This document shows, piece by piece, positions 38,309 to 46,929 of a stretch of DNA of 64,000 bases; positions within the stretch are counted from its first letter, which is position 1; each line of letters begins with the position of its first letter. A model generated the notes under the pieces. That model was not told where the DNA came from. It saw only the letters and a program-made list of their open reading frames with translations, and searched no databases. The stretch comes from Methanosarcina vacuolata Z-761 (GTDB lineage Archaea > Halobacteriota > Methanosarcinia > Methanosarcinales > Methanosarcinaceae). The stretch lies in contig NZ_CP009520.1 of assembly GCF_000969905.1 (NCBI RefSeq), positions 2,914,001 through 2,978,000 on the forward strand, in the 5' to 3' direction. Position numbers and translations under genes: made by a program.

Positions 38309-38545
38309 AATCAATCTCAGAACTAATAATGTGCAGGCTTCGTGAGAATAATTCCAAATTTTTCCGTTTATTGCACTTTCACTGATTCTTCTGCTTGGGT
38401 TCTATTCACAAAAAGGCCGCTCTCCTTCGTCGAGCGTGACAAGCTCCCGTAAAGATGCTACTCTCCAGTCCCGGACAATAAGCAATCAAAAAAACGAAAG
38501 GATGGAAAAAAAGTAATTTCCACCAAAAAATCCTTTATCGGCTAA
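38309..38545. other. Intergenic between convergent genes
   Basis: GC-richer patch at 38405-38470 with short inverted words (gctctcctt, gtcgagcgtgacaagctc). No gene seen. Confidence 0.4.
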
Positions 38546-38758
38546 TTACGAAGTGAACAAATCGAAAACGTCTCCCAACATGCTGCTCTTGGTCTGGTAG
38601 AACTCGGTGTATTTGCAGCGCTTGCAGGTGACATGGGTGAATCTTTTGTTCTGGATATCGAAGATTTTACTTAAAAAGCCGCCTGTGGTGCGGATCTCGC
38701 CGGTTTCGTAGGTGGTATTTCCGCATTTGGGGCAGATGAAATGAATATCTTTACTCAT
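38546..38758 (-). CDS. Small zinc-ribbon protein (DUF2082-like)
   Basis: 70 residues. Two Cys pairs, CPKCGN near residue 9 and CKRCKYTEFY near residue 45, form a zinc ribbon with a Gly-rich middle (TTGGFLSKIFDIQ). It resembles predicted nucleic-acid-binding Zn-ribbon proteins; partner unknown. ATG start is clear. Confidence 0.8.
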   Translation of the reverse strand: MSKDIHFICPKCGNTTYETGEIRTTGGFLSKIFDIQNKRFTHVTCKRCKYTEFYQTKSSMLGDVFDLFTS

Positions 38759-38966
38759 TTTATGGCCTCTTTACTCTCTTTTAGATAATCTAAACGGTGG
38801 AATACCTTTAGTGTTGCGATATTTAATGATATTGCAAGTAGTCTAAATATAGAAACCCTTGCAATAAAAATGACGCATTTTCCGTTTTGAAATCGGTCAG
38901 GCATGATAGAAAAAAGATTTGCAGGAAAGAGATATTAAAAAAGAAGAATATTACTGAGTAAGAACC

Positions 38967-39425
38967 ATGAAAACAAAACCAATAATTGTAATTGCCCTTC
39001 TAATCTCATCCATTCTACTGGCTGCTAGATTCGTTCCTGGAACCAGTGCAGATCAGTTCAAAGAAGGAAAATATATTCACGTTGACAATATAGTGATTCA
39101 GTTTGACAAGACTGACGCGACTGTCAATATAGACTACCATCTCAGTCCCTTTGCTCAGGTATATATATCATTTTTTGGAAGTAAAAACCTGGAGCCCAAG
39201 ATTAAGGAGATTTTCTCCGAATTTAAGGAAGTAAAGATTCAAAAGATAGGAAGGTCAAGTGCCTCGCTCCAGATGCTAAATATTTCCAGGAAAGAGGCCG
39301 GGAGCTACCTGTGTGATCCTTATGAATTAGGAGTGCAGTCTGACGTTGTCACCTTTGTTTATCCTCCTAAAGGCAAGGCAAGGAGTTATGAAAATGTAAA
39401 AGTCACTCCGCCGGTCTTTTATTAA
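38967..39425 (+). CDS. Secreted hypothetical protein
   Basis: 152 residues. A positively charged start and hydrophobic segment (IIVIALLISSILLAARFV) form a signal peptide or anchor, followed by a beta-rich exported domain with no Cys pair typical of known families. The product is probably extracytoplasmic. I do not recognise the family. Confidence 0.72.
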   Translation: MKTKPIIVIALLISSILLAARFVPGTSADQFKEGKYIHVDNIVIQFDKTDATVNIDYHLSPFAQVYISFFGSKNLEPKIKEIFSEFKEVKIQKIGRSSASLQMLNISRKEAGSYLCDPYELGVQSDVVTFVYPPKGKARSYENVKVTPPVFY

Positions 39426-39561
39426 GGAAAAGAGAAACGTTGATAAAAGTTACCTGCTTAGCCTTAATTCCCCATCTACTTTTAGTTTCTTCTACCTCTT
39501 TTCTTTCTTCAATAGTCTCCTTTCCGGCACGTCATTTTTTCCTTTCCATTCCTTCGTCTTT

Positions 39562-39777
39562 GCTTCCCGGTTTTGTTATCATTCCTTTTCAGTTTTTCTT
39601 CTCTTTTCTTTCCAGTTTTTCCTTCTTTCTTTCTCAGATCCCCCCTCTTTCTCTTTTCTTTCCAGTTTTTCCTTCTTGCTTCCCAGTTTCGTTATCATTC
39701 CTTTTCAGTTTTTCTTCTCTTTTCTTTCCAGTTTTTCCTTCTTTCTTTCTCAGATCCCCCCTCTTTCTCTTTTCAGT
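39562..39777. repeat. 116-bp tandem duplication in a polypyrimidine tract
   Basis: gcttcccggttttgttatca begins at 39562 and gcttcccagtttcgttatca at 39678, exactly 116 bases later; the copies agree almost throughout (the second ends near 39777). The region about 39490-39790 is overwhelmingly C and T on the plus strand. The open frame through it is a composition artefact. Confidence 0.9.
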
Positions 39778-39983
39778 TTCCCAATCCTTTTCTCCTCTAG
39801 CTGTCTTCTAGCTGTCTTATCAAATTTTTCCAACTTGTTAATTTGATAAAGTGGTTCTCTTCTCATTAGTAAAATAAAATAGCCCAATAAGACAACTAAT
39901 TCAATAATATAACACAAAAAGAGAATTATATTCACTTTTCAGGAATACATATTTAATTAGAAGCCCAATTTCCTGTGATAGCG

Positions 39984-41234
39984 ATGGGAAAATTCAAACT
40001 GAAATGTCTTAAGTGCGGAAGAGAGTACGGCCAGGAATACAGGCTCACCTGTGAGAACGATGACGCTTTTTTGCGGGCGGAATACCTCGAAAAAAGACTG
40101 GAATTAAGAAACCAGCCAGGTATCGGAAGGTTTCATTCCTGGCTCCCGGTCCAGGAAGAACTTACTACGGATGCGGGGCCTATAACTTACAAAAGTGAAG
40201 CTTTTGCCAGAGAACTCGGGCTTTCGAACCTTTATATAGGGTTCAGCGGGTACTGGCCTGAAAGAGGGGCTTTCATTAAAACCTGCAGTTTCAAAGAACT
40301 CGAAGCCCACCCGACCATGCAACTCCTGAAAGAGACCGGAGGAAAAGCCATAGTCCTTGCTTCTGCTGGAAATACCGGCCGGGCCTTTGCGCACGTATCG
40401 GCTTTGACAGGAACTGATGTCTACATAGTTGTACCGGAGTCCGGAGCTTCAAATCTATGGCTGCCTGAAGAGCCCACTGAATCTATCCATCTCATCAGTA
40501 TGAGTCCAGGAAACGATTACACTGACGCTATCAATCTCGCAGGCAGGATTGCAAAGCTGCCTGGCATGATTCCCGAAGGCGGAGCAAGAAATATCGCCAG
40601 AAGAGATGGAATGGGCACTGTGATGCTGGATGCAGCAGTAACTATAGGAAAAATGCCTGATCAATATTTCCAGGCAGTCGGAAGCGGCACAGGAGGAATT
40701 TCAGTATGGGAAGCCGCAATGCGTCTCAGGGACGATGGGCGGTTCGGGCAAAAAATCCCTAAACTTCAGCTTGCCCAGAACCTTCCTTTTGTTCCCATGT
40801 ACAACGCCTGGCAGGAAAAAAGAAGAGAAATCATTCCAGAACTTGACATGAAGGATGCAAAGAAACAGGTAGAAGAAACCTATGCTACCGTGCTTACCAA
40901 CCGGACTCCACCATATGGGGTTATGGGCGGGTTATACGATGCACTTACCGATACTGATGGAATAATGTACGCAGTTACCAGAGAAGAAGCCATTGAAGCT
41001 AAGGCCCTTTTCGAAGCCATTGAAGGAATCGACATTCTGCCTCCGTCAGCAGTTGCAACAGCTTCTCTACTAAAAGCCGTGGAAGCAGGAAACGTTGATA
41101 AGGACGAAACTATTCTCCTGAACCTTGCAGGCGGAGGATACAAACGCCTGAAAGAGGACTATACACTTTACCAGATCGAGCCGGTAGCTACTGCCAAAAA
41201 TCCTGATATTTCCTTAGACGAGCTGAATATCTAG
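39984..41234 (+). CDS. Cysteate synthase (threonine-synthase homolog, coenzyme M pathway)
   Basis: About 416 residues, PLP fold type II. An N-terminal zinc-ribbon-like LKCLKCGREYGQEYRLTC is followed by the PLP lysine region ERGAFIKTCSF, SAGNTGRAFAHVSAL and a C-terminal LNLAGGGYKR. Directly followed by comDE. In Methanosarcinales this threonine-synthase relative makes cysteate from phosphoserine and sulfite, feeding sulfopyruvate for coenzyme M. I chose ATG 39984 over GTG 39975 because of GTGAT at SD distance. The stop is TAG and lies inside the first unit of a six-copy 17-bp repeat. Confidence 0.92.
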   Translation: MGKFKLKCLKCGREYGQEYRLTCENDDAFLRAEYLEKRLELRNQPGIGRFHSWLPVQEELTTDAGPITYKSEAFARELGLSNLYIGFSGYWPERGAFIKTCSFKELEAHPTMQLLKETGGKAIVLASAGNTGRAFAHVSALTGTDVYIVVPESGASNLWLPEEPTESIHLISMSPGNDYTDAINLAGRIAKLPGMIPEGGARNIARRDGMGTVMLDAAVTIGKMPDQYFQAVGSGTGGISVWEAAMRLRDDGRFGQKIPKLQLAQNLPFVPMYNAWQEKRREIIPELDMKDAKKQVEETYATVLTNRTPPYGVMGGLYDALTDTDGIMYAVTREEAIEAKALFEAIEGIDILPPSAVATASLLKAVEAGNVDKDETILLNLAGGGYKRLKEDYTLYQIEPVATAKNPDISLDELNI

Positions 41235-41316
41235 ATGAGCTGAATATCTAGACGAGCTAAATATCTAGACAAGCTGAATATCTAGACAAGCTGAATATCT
41301 AGACAAGCTGAATATC
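41215..41316. repeat. 17-bp tandem repeat, 6 units, starting inside the cysteate synthase 3' end
   Basis: Units of tagacgagctgaatatc begin at 41215, 41232, 41249, 41266, 41283 and 41300. The first unit encodes the last residues of the enzyme and the TAG stop is the first codon of the second unit. Minor variants (gatgag, gacaag, ctaaat). Confidence 0.92.
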
Positions 41317-41388
41317 TGAGTCTAAAACAACTCTAACTAAAAACAGTGAAAATATAAAGAATATTAAGAAAGCTGAAGAGGCATGTGC

Positions 41389-42537
41389 ATGGCAAGTCCG
41401 GAAGAAGAAGTCATAGCAATAATGAAAAAGGCAGGTATCGACCTTGCCGCAACTCTGCCCTGCGACAGGATCAAAAACCTGCTTCCCCTGGTTTCTGAGA
41501 ATTTTCCTGAAATCAAGTTAACGAGAGAAGAAAATGGTGTGGGCATTTGTGCCGGGGTTTACCTTGCAGGGGGGAGGCCCATGATGCTTATCCAGAGCAC
41601 AGGGCTTGGGAATATGATTAATGCTCTGGAATCACTTAATGTAATCTGCAGGATTCCCTTACCTGTTCTGGCAAGCTGGCGTGGGGTTTACGCTGAAGGA
41701 ATCGAAGCCCAGGTCCCGCTTGGCACCCATCTCCCGGCAATCCTTGAAGGAGCAGGGCTTGCGTATACAATAATTGATGAAGCCGGAAAGCTATCTCTAC
41801 TTGAAAATGTAATAAAAGACGCGTTTGAGAATTTAAGGCCGCATATAGCCCTAATTTCTCCGAAAGTATGGGAAAGCTCGAATTGTTGCGCCTGGGAAGC
41901 GGCTGGATTGCCCGAAAAACCCGAGATTATGGAAAGAACATGCCGTTTCAATATTAAGCAGGAAACCCTCAGACCATTAATGCTAAGGAACGATGCGATT
42001 TGCGCAATTGATTCTCAGCTTGATGGCGAAATTACGGTAACAAATCTTGGAGTTCCCTGCAAGGAACTTTATGCTTGCAGAGACAGGGAGCTTAACTTCT
42101 ATATGTTTGGCTCAATGGGGCTCGTCTCGTCGATAGGACTTGGCCTGGCTCTTAGGACAGAAAAGACGGTAGTGACCCTTGACGGGGACGGCAGCCTGCT
42201 TATGAACCCCAACGCCCTGCTCGAAATTGCTAATGAAGCCCCAAAAAACCTGATTATTATTTGCCTTGACAATGGTGCCTACGGCTCCACAGGCTCGCAG
42301 GAAACCTGTGCTCTCCGCTATATTGACCTGGAAATTTTTGCAACCGCTTGCGGAATTCAGAATACGGCTAAGGTAAACAGCCCAGAGAGGTTAATAGAAG
42401 CTTTCAGTAAATTTCGGGCCATGCAGGAACTTTCCTTTATCCATGTAATCCTGAAGCCTGGAAATACAAAAGCTCCCAATATCCCCCTGAGCCCTGAAGA
42501 GGTTACAAAACGCTTTAAAGAGGCTTTAAAAGCTTGA
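41389..42537 (+). CDS. comDE: Sulfopyruvate decarboxylase, fused alpha and beta subunits
   Basis: About 382 residues, ThDP-dependent. The N-terminal Pyr-type half (residues 1-165, with LTREENGVGICAGVYLAGG) corresponds to ComD; the C-terminal PP half has the ThDP motif VVTLDGDGSLLMNPNALLEI and corresponds to ComE. It converts sulfopyruvate to sulfoacetaldehyde in coenzyme M synthesis. In Methanocaldococcus the two are separate genes; a single polypeptide is the Methanosarcina arrangement. The start is ATG at 41389 with GAGG seven bases upstream. Confidence 0.94.
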   Translation: MASPEEEVIAIMKKAGIDLAATLPCDRIKNLLPLVSENFPEIKLTREENGVGICAGVYLAGGRPMMLIQSTGLGNMINALESLNVICRIPLPVLASWRGVYAEGIEAQVPLGTHLPAILEGAGLAYTIIDEAGKLSLLENVIKDAFENLRPHIALISPKVWESSNCCAWEAAGLPEKPEIMERTCRFNIKQETLRPLMLRNDAICAIDSQLDGEITVTNLGVPCKELYACRDRELNFYMFGSMGLVSSIGLGLALRTEKTVVTLDGDGSLLMNPNALLEIANEAPKNLIIICLDNGAYGSTGSQETCALRYIDLEIFATACGIQNTAKVNSPERLIEAFSKFRAMQELSFIHVILKPGNTKAPNIPLSPEEVTKRFKEALKA

Positions 42538-42585
42538 AGTCTGAAAAAGTTACAAAACGCTTTAAAGAGACTTTAAAAGTTTGAG
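42502..42585. repeat. 47-bp-period duplication of the comDE 3' end
   Basis: gttacaaaacgctttaaag is at 42502 and again at 42549; the first copy encodes the last 12 codons and stop of comDE. Looser repeats of aaaaattagaagt follow to about 42700. Confidence 0.85.
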
Positions 42586-42737
42586 CTTGAAGAGGTTTAA
42601 AACAAAGAGATTCTAAAAACAAGTCTCCGAAAAAATAAGAATTAGAAGTAACATTTCAAAAAATAAAAATTAGAAGTTACGTCTTTAAAAGTAAAAATTA
42701 CAGTTACAGGAGCATTAAAGGAGAGAAGAACATTGTC

Positions 42738-44054
42738 TTACTTTCTCCAGCTTATTTTTTCTACAGGTTCATTAAGTCTGAACCTTCCTGTGAGAATTTT
42801 CTCTTTGAGTTCTTCGGCAGCTATAATTGCCCTTGCACGATCGGACTGACGCAGTGTTACCTTAATATCTCTAAGGCAGCCTCCGGTTGAACACCTGACA
42901 GAACCCAGGTTTGCACTGAATGCTTCTCCCCTGCACCTTGAGATACAGAGTCCGCAGTTAAAGCAAAATTTCAGATTGTGTATAGCTCCGTTTTCCCCCC
43001 GACTTACCGCACCCATGGGACAGGCTTCGATTACAAGGCAATCCTTGCAATTAAGGCATTTTTCGGGTTCGTACTTAATATTCAGGTCCACGTTATCCCA
43101 TACATCCCCATAGGTGATCTCACAGAGGGGAATTCTCCCTGCGAGGTCTACAAGCTTTAGCGGGATTTCCTTATCCAGCTTCAGGATATTTTCCAGCATT
43201 CCTCCGTGAAGAATGGGGATAGGAACAGCCCATGTATTGATAATTTCAGGACCAGCAGATGTTACAAACCCCCCCATGTACTCAGGGGTCATGTCATGCA
43301 TATCAGCAAAACCCGTAAGGTTAGGATTATCCGGAGCGCTTCGAGTGCCAGCCCCGGTAACAAATCCGTCTGCTCCGTTGAGAAGTACTCTTGTCCCGAT
43401 TCCTATAGTTTCGAGCTTGGGGTCGTTTTCAATTGGGTTTAACTCACCGCAGCCGCAAAAGGTCATTTCCTTAAACTCACCTTCAAAAGGCAGAGCGTGA
43501 AAGATGGTTTTGATAGACTCTTTTCCGGGATTTACAAACGCCCGATAATTCTTAAAGGAGTGTCTTGTTGCATTGAGTTTCGCATAGGGGATCTCAGATA
43601 ACCGCGTTTCTACCGAGAAATGGTCTCCTTCACTGGTAGTTACATCAACTTTAATGTTTTTTCCTTCTACCATCTCCCTGAAAAGGTGTCCGCCCCCGTA
43701 GTTGGGATCAAACTTACTGTGAGCGGTTCCAAGTACTATCAGGTCCAAAATTCCAAGCCTTTCATTAGGGCAGGGACCAACAACTGCAGGCACGCCGTTT
43801 AGCAGGACTTCAGACGCCTTAACAAACGAATCAGGCTCTGATACTTTGAACGAAAGTACGGCATAGGTTCCACTCATAATGCCACGCGTTGCAGTTGTTA
43901 CAACATCCACGTCTTCGAGCTTTATATCCTCCCCTGCTCGAATTCTTGCACTAATTTCCGTAGCCGTAAGAACGATTGCGTCTCCGGCATCAATTTTATC
44001 CTGGATTTCCGGGATTGTCCGGGACGTCTCTGTGTTATCGAATGCTCCGTTCAT
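42738..44054 (-). CDS. Methanogenesis marker 16 metalloprotein (DUF39 plus ferredoxin domain)
   Basis: 438 residues. The N-terminal DUF39 domain is typified by VVTTATRGIMSGTYAVLSF and GPCPNERLGILDLIV; the C terminus has two 4Fe-4S motifs, CLNCKDCLVIEACP and CFNCGLCISRCRG. DUF39 proteins include sulfur-transfer enzymes for homocysteine synthesis. Its convergent position next to cysteate synthase and comDE suggests a late sulfur step of coenzyme M synthesis; this is inference supported by genome context. Confidence 0.92.
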   Translation of the reverse strand: MNGAFDNTETSRTIPEIQDKIDAGDAIVLTATEISARIRAGEDIKLEDVDVVTTATRGIMSGTYAVLSFKVSEPDSFVKASEVLLNGVPAVVGPCPNERLGILDLIVLGTAHSKFDPNYGGGHLFREMVEGKNIKVDVTTSEGDHFSVETRLSEIPYAKLNATRHSFKNYRAFVNPGKESIKTIFHALPFEGEFKEMTFCGCGELNPIENDPKLETIGIGTRVLLNGADGFVTGAGTRSAPDNPNLTGFADMHDMTPEYMGGFVTSAGPEIINTWAVPIPILHGGMLENILKLDKEIPLKLVDLAGRIPLCEITYGDVWDNVDLNIKYEPEKCLNCKDCLVIEACPMGAVSRGENGAIHNLKFCFNCGLCISRCRGEAFSANLGSVRCSTGGCLRDIKVTLRQSDRARAIIAAEELKEKILTGRFRLNEPVEKISWRK

Positions 44055-44140
44055 GTTTCCCTCAACCGGGATATTGAGTTCATCCTATTTTAGGAGTAAG
44101 GATTGCCTGAGGATCAGTTACTCTGGAGGAAAGAATAAGC

Positions 44141-44188
44141 GTGAAATTGGCCGTTTTAGAGAATGTGAAATTGGCCGTTTTAGAGAAT
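44141..44188. repeat. 24-bp direct duplication
   Basis: gtgaaattggccgttttaga plus gaat occurs twice in tandem (44141-44164 and 44165-44188) between the marker 16 gene and the metallo-beta-lactamase gene. Confidence 0.92.
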
Positions 44189-44196
44189 GAATAAAC

Positions 44197-44964
44197 TCAA
44201 AGGTCTTCTTTACTTTTTTTTGTCTTTTTTTCGTATGAGTTTTTTAGTTTCTGGAGAGGTATGGGTCTGCCATGACCGGGGAAATATGTCCTGCAACTTG
44301 AAGCAATCAACCCCTCCCAGCTTTCTAGAAGTTCGCGGATGTCGTTTGCAAAAGGGGGAAATACACTCCAGGGCATGACATTGAAAAGCGTATCTCCTAC
44401 GAATGCAGCGTCATTTTCAATCACAAGGCTTATCGAGCCTGCAGTATGGCCAGGCGTGGAAATGACTTTTGCACCAGGGATATAGTTTCCAAGGTCATAT
44501 TCGTTCCCTATTACTATATCAGGATTGACAGGTTGATATTTTGATTTGGAAACCATTAAGGAGTTCCCAATTTCCGAAATTATTTTTGAGAACCACATAG
44601 TACCTTTCGGAAAGGGAGTTATGCCCGTTTCCAGGCATCTTTTTTCGGATGCATGAACCAGAACTTTTGCTCCGCTTCGTTTTTTTATTTCGGCAAGGCA
44701 GCCTGTATGATCGTAATGAGTGTGGGTGAGAATGATCAGAACTATATTCCGGAAAACAAGGTTGTTCTGTTCGAGAGCAGTTTGAATGTTTTTGATTTTG
44801 CCCGGGCATCCTGCATCCACAAGAACTCCCCGGCCAGCTGAAACTATCAGATAAGAATTTGAGTGCCCCATTGGGATACTAATAATATTGTAAGACTTCT
44901 CGCATTCTGGTCTTTTACTTTTCAAGCTCTCACGGTCTTGCCGGTTGTCTTCGCTGGAAGTCAT
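44197..44964 (-). CDS. Metallo-beta-lactamase-fold hydrolase
   Basis: 255 residues. The zinc motif ILTHTHYDHTG (HxHxDH), downstream STPGHTAGS, AFVGDTLF and YFPGHGRPI are all present, so the enzyme should be active. Similar to glyoxalase II-type hydrolases; substrate unknown. N-terminal 25 residues are hydrophilic and unrelated to the fold; an internal ATG (MGHSNSYLI) is a possible alternative start. It is 142 bases upstream of, and on the same strand as, the marker 16 gene. Confidence 0.9.
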   Translation of the reverse strand: MTSSEDNRQDRESLKSKRPECEKSYNIISIPMGHSNSYLIVSAGRGVLVDAGCPGKIKNIQTALEQNNLVFRNIVLIILTHTHYDHTGCLAEIKKRSGAKVLVHASEKRCLETGITPFPKGTMWFSKIISEIGNSLMVSKSKYQPVNPDIVIGNEYDLGNYIPGAKVISTPGHTAGSISLVIENDAAFVGDTLFNVMPWSVFPPFANDIRELLESWEGLIASSCRTYFPGHGRPIPLQKLKNSYEKKTKKSKEDL

Positions 44965-45060
44965 TCAGTTTTCTCCTCAAAATCTGGAAAGAGTTTCGTT
45001 GCTCTTTGCATGTTTTGCATTGTATTGCCTTTTGCATTGAGCCTCTAGTGCTGCCTTTAT

Positions 45061-45164
45061 ATTGAGCCTCTTTTTGTTTATTGAGTTGCTTTTACATTGA
45101 ACTACCTTTTACATTGAGCCTCTTTTTGTTTATTGAGTTGCTTTTACATTGAACTACCTTTTGT
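45061..45164. repeat. 52-bp direct repeat, 2 units
   Basis: attgagcctctttttgttta begins at 45061 and again at 45113, giving two adjacent 52-bp units. Looser copies of attgagcctct precede at about 45033-45055. Confidence 0.85.
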
Positions 45165-45424
45165 TTTTCCTTTAACAGGTTTCATGTTTTCTAGAAATTA
45201 ATATATGGTATTATTGACTTATTAAAAAATTAATGTTTTATAAAAACAAATCAGACGATTGAATTTGAAGAATTGTAAATGAGGGATTTTGCAATGCTTG
45301 CTGGAAAACCGAATCTCTAAAAAGATTCATCATTAGATTCCGAAAGAAAAATTAGGATACAAACTGTATAAAGATTTCATCTCTTTTAAGGTTGATTCGG
45401 TTAGAAAAGGTACATACCACCCAA

Positions 45425-45436
45425 AACTTATATAAA
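45425..45436 (+). promoter_or_regulatory. Candidate promoter of the tRNA cluster
   Basis: aacttatataaa lies about 60 bases upstream of the first tRNA-Val. No comparable TATA element precedes the second tRNA block, so all six tRNAs may be one transcript. Confidence 0.5.
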
Positions 45437-45494
45437 TGATGATGCGCACTATGGAGTTGCACTTTTGTGCGAAAAACAGAAGCAACAAACTACT

Positions 45495-45568
45495 GGGCTC
45501 GTGGTCTAGACGGTTATGACGTCGCCTTGACATGGCGGAGGTCCTGAGTTCGAATCTCAGCGGGCCCA
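45495..45568 (+). tRNA. tRNA-Val (anticodon GAC), copy 1
   Basis: Acceptor GGGCTCG pairs with CGGGCCC; anticodon loop TTGACAT in stem CGCC/GGCG; T-arm CTGAG-TTCGAAT-CTCAG. CCA not encoded. Confidence 0.95.
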
Positions 45569-45663
45569 CTAAAAAAATTTCCGGAGATTTTTCCGGAAAG
45601 TGAAAAAGAAAACGAAAATTCAGGATATCACTTAATCGAAGTATAACTTGAATTAACCTGCTT

Positions 45664-45735
45664 GCCCAGGTAGCTCAGTGGGAGAGCGCTGCCCTGAAGA
45701 GGCAGTTGTCCCCGGTTCGAATCCGGGTCTGGGCA
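45664..45735 (+). tRNA. tRNA-Phe (anticodon GAA), copy 1
   Basis: Acceptor GCCCAGG pairs with TCTGGGC; anticodon stem CTGCC/GGCAG with loop CTGAAGA; T-arm CCCGG-TTCGAAT-CCGGG. CCA follows directly (45736-45738) and may be encoded. Confidence 0.95.
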
Positions 45736-45745
45736 CCATCTTCAA

Positions 45746-45817
45746 ACATCAGTAGTGTAGCGGTCATCACCGGGCGTTGCCAACGCTCGAACCCGGGTTC
45801 GAATCCCGGCTGGTGTA
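45746..45817 (+). tRNA. tRNA-Gly (anticodon GCC), copy 1
   Basis: Acceptor ACATCAG pairs with CTGGTGT; anticodon stem GGGCG/CGCTC with loop TTGCCAA; T-arm with TTCGAAT. The leading A and one G-U pair in the acceptor are slightly unusual. Confidence 0.9.
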
Positions 45818-45876
45818 TTACTTTTTTAATACAGTGCTTCGGATAAGTATTCCGACGCAAAAATCATAAGCAACAT

Positions 45877-45950
45877 GGGCTCGTGGTCTAGACGGTTATG
45901 ACGTCGCCTTGACATGGCGGAGGTCCTGAGTTCGAATCTCAGCGGGCCCA
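45877..45950 (+). tRNA. tRNA-Val (anticodon GAC), copy 2
   Basis: Identical to the copy at 45495-45568. Confidence 0.95.
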
Positions 45951-46044
45951 CTAAAAAAATTTCCGGAGATTTTTCCGGAAAGTGAAAAAGAAAACGAAAA
46001 TTAGGCTATCACTTAATCGAAGTATAACTTGAATTAACCTGCTT

Positions 46045-46116
46045 GCCCAGGTAGCTCAGTGGGAGAGCGCTGCCCTGAAGAGGCAGTTGTCCCCGGTTCG
46101 AATCCGGGTCTGGGCA
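46045..46116 (+). tRNA. tRNA-Phe (anticodon GAA), copy 2
   Basis: Identical to the copy at 45664-45735, again followed by CCA. Confidence 0.95.
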
Positions 46117-46126
46117 CCATCTTCAA

Positions 46127-46198
46127 ACATCAGTAGTGTAGCGGTCATCACCGGGCGTTGCCAACGCTCGAACCCGGGTTCGAATCCCGGCTGGTGTA
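46127..46198 (+). tRNA. tRNA-Gly (anticodon GCC), copy 2
   Basis: Identical to the copy at 45746-45817. Confidence 0.9.
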
Positions 46199-46308
46199 TA
46201 TTTAATTTTTTCCAATTTATTGAGTCACTTTCGAATAAGGTCAGGTTCAAGAATAAGGTAATTGTTAAGAATAACAGGTTGTATCGGTAAGTTTTTTACC
46301 TTTTTTCT

Positions 46309-46388
46309 TCTTTATCTACTCTTTTCTTTATCTACTCTTTTCTTTATCTACTCTTTTCTTTATCTACTCTTTTCTTTATCTACTCTTT
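46309..46388. repeat. 16-bp tandem repeat, 5 units
   Basis: Five exact 16-bp units of tctttatctactcttt after the tRNA cluster. The geneless stretch continues AT-rich to 46800. Confidence 0.92.
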
Positions 46389-46800
46389 TCTTTACCGGTA
46401 TTTATTTGCGACATTTCCCGGACCTACCTGATATTAATATTTTTTGCTTTGAGTTTGAAATATTTATTATATTGACCAGCACTCCAATAAAACATTAGCT
46501 TCTAATTAAATACTTCCTATTTTTATTTTAAAATTTCAGTTTTAAATCTTTTTTGTCAAGCTTATGAACGATATCTGATTCAATGTTAACCTATAGTTAT
46601 TGTTTGAGTTCAGAGGTGATGATATCCACGAGTTTTGAAAACCAGGTATGTTAACCAGGTATTGTCAACCAAAAAATTAATTAAAACATAAAATGATTAT
46701 AATTATTGGATATACATCTCAAGAAGACAGAGAATAAGTCTGCTTGAAGAGATCTATACCAACTATGTTGCAAACCTGAAAAATCGTAAGGAGATCTAAA

Positions 46801-46929
46801 ATGACAGGAAAGTTCCAGAAGAGAAATGCGGAAAGGAAAGGCGTTAGAAAAGAATATGAACTGGAGCAGAAGTTAATTAAGGAAGTCGTGGGCGAAATTC
46901 AGGTAAGCGGCGGTGGAGCAATAGAGTGA
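46801..46929 (+). CDS. 42-residue basic protein coupled to SAMP
   Basis: A 42-residue protein, MTGKFQKRNAERKGVRKEYE to a C-terminal VSGGGAIE. Charged helix followed by a Gly-rich tail. AAGGAGAT precedes the ATG, a strong SD. Its stop TGA overlaps the GTG start of the ubiquitin-like gene (GTGA). Too short for most gene finders. I do not recognise it; tight coupling suggests it is a partner or target of the SAMP. Confidence 0.72.
   Translation: MTGKFQKRNAERKGVRKEYELEQKLIKEVVGEIQVSGGGAIE

Larger units (their letters stand above)
45495..46198 (+). repeat. Segmental duplication of a Val-Phe-Gly tRNA cluster
   Basis: Unit 1 (45495-45817) and unit 2 (45877-46198) agree in all three tRNAs and both internal spacers, differing only by a one-base deletion and a small change near 45623/46003. 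The similarity stops abruptly at both ends of the unit. Distance between copies is 381-382 bases. Confidence 0.95.

Noticed and set aside
39440-39811. 123-codon plus-strand frame rich in Ser, Phe and Leu
   Set aside because: Low-complexity translation of the polypyrimidine tandem duplication; no SD or conserved motif.
41232-41243. TAG of cysteate synthase as pyrrolysine
   Set aside because: Read-through would add only three residues before a TGA, and the TAG is part of a tandem repeat unit.
45675-46250. Minus-strand frames across the tRNA cluster
   Set aside because: They are antisense to tRNA-Phe and tRNA-Gly genes and identical in both copies because the tRNAs are duplicated.
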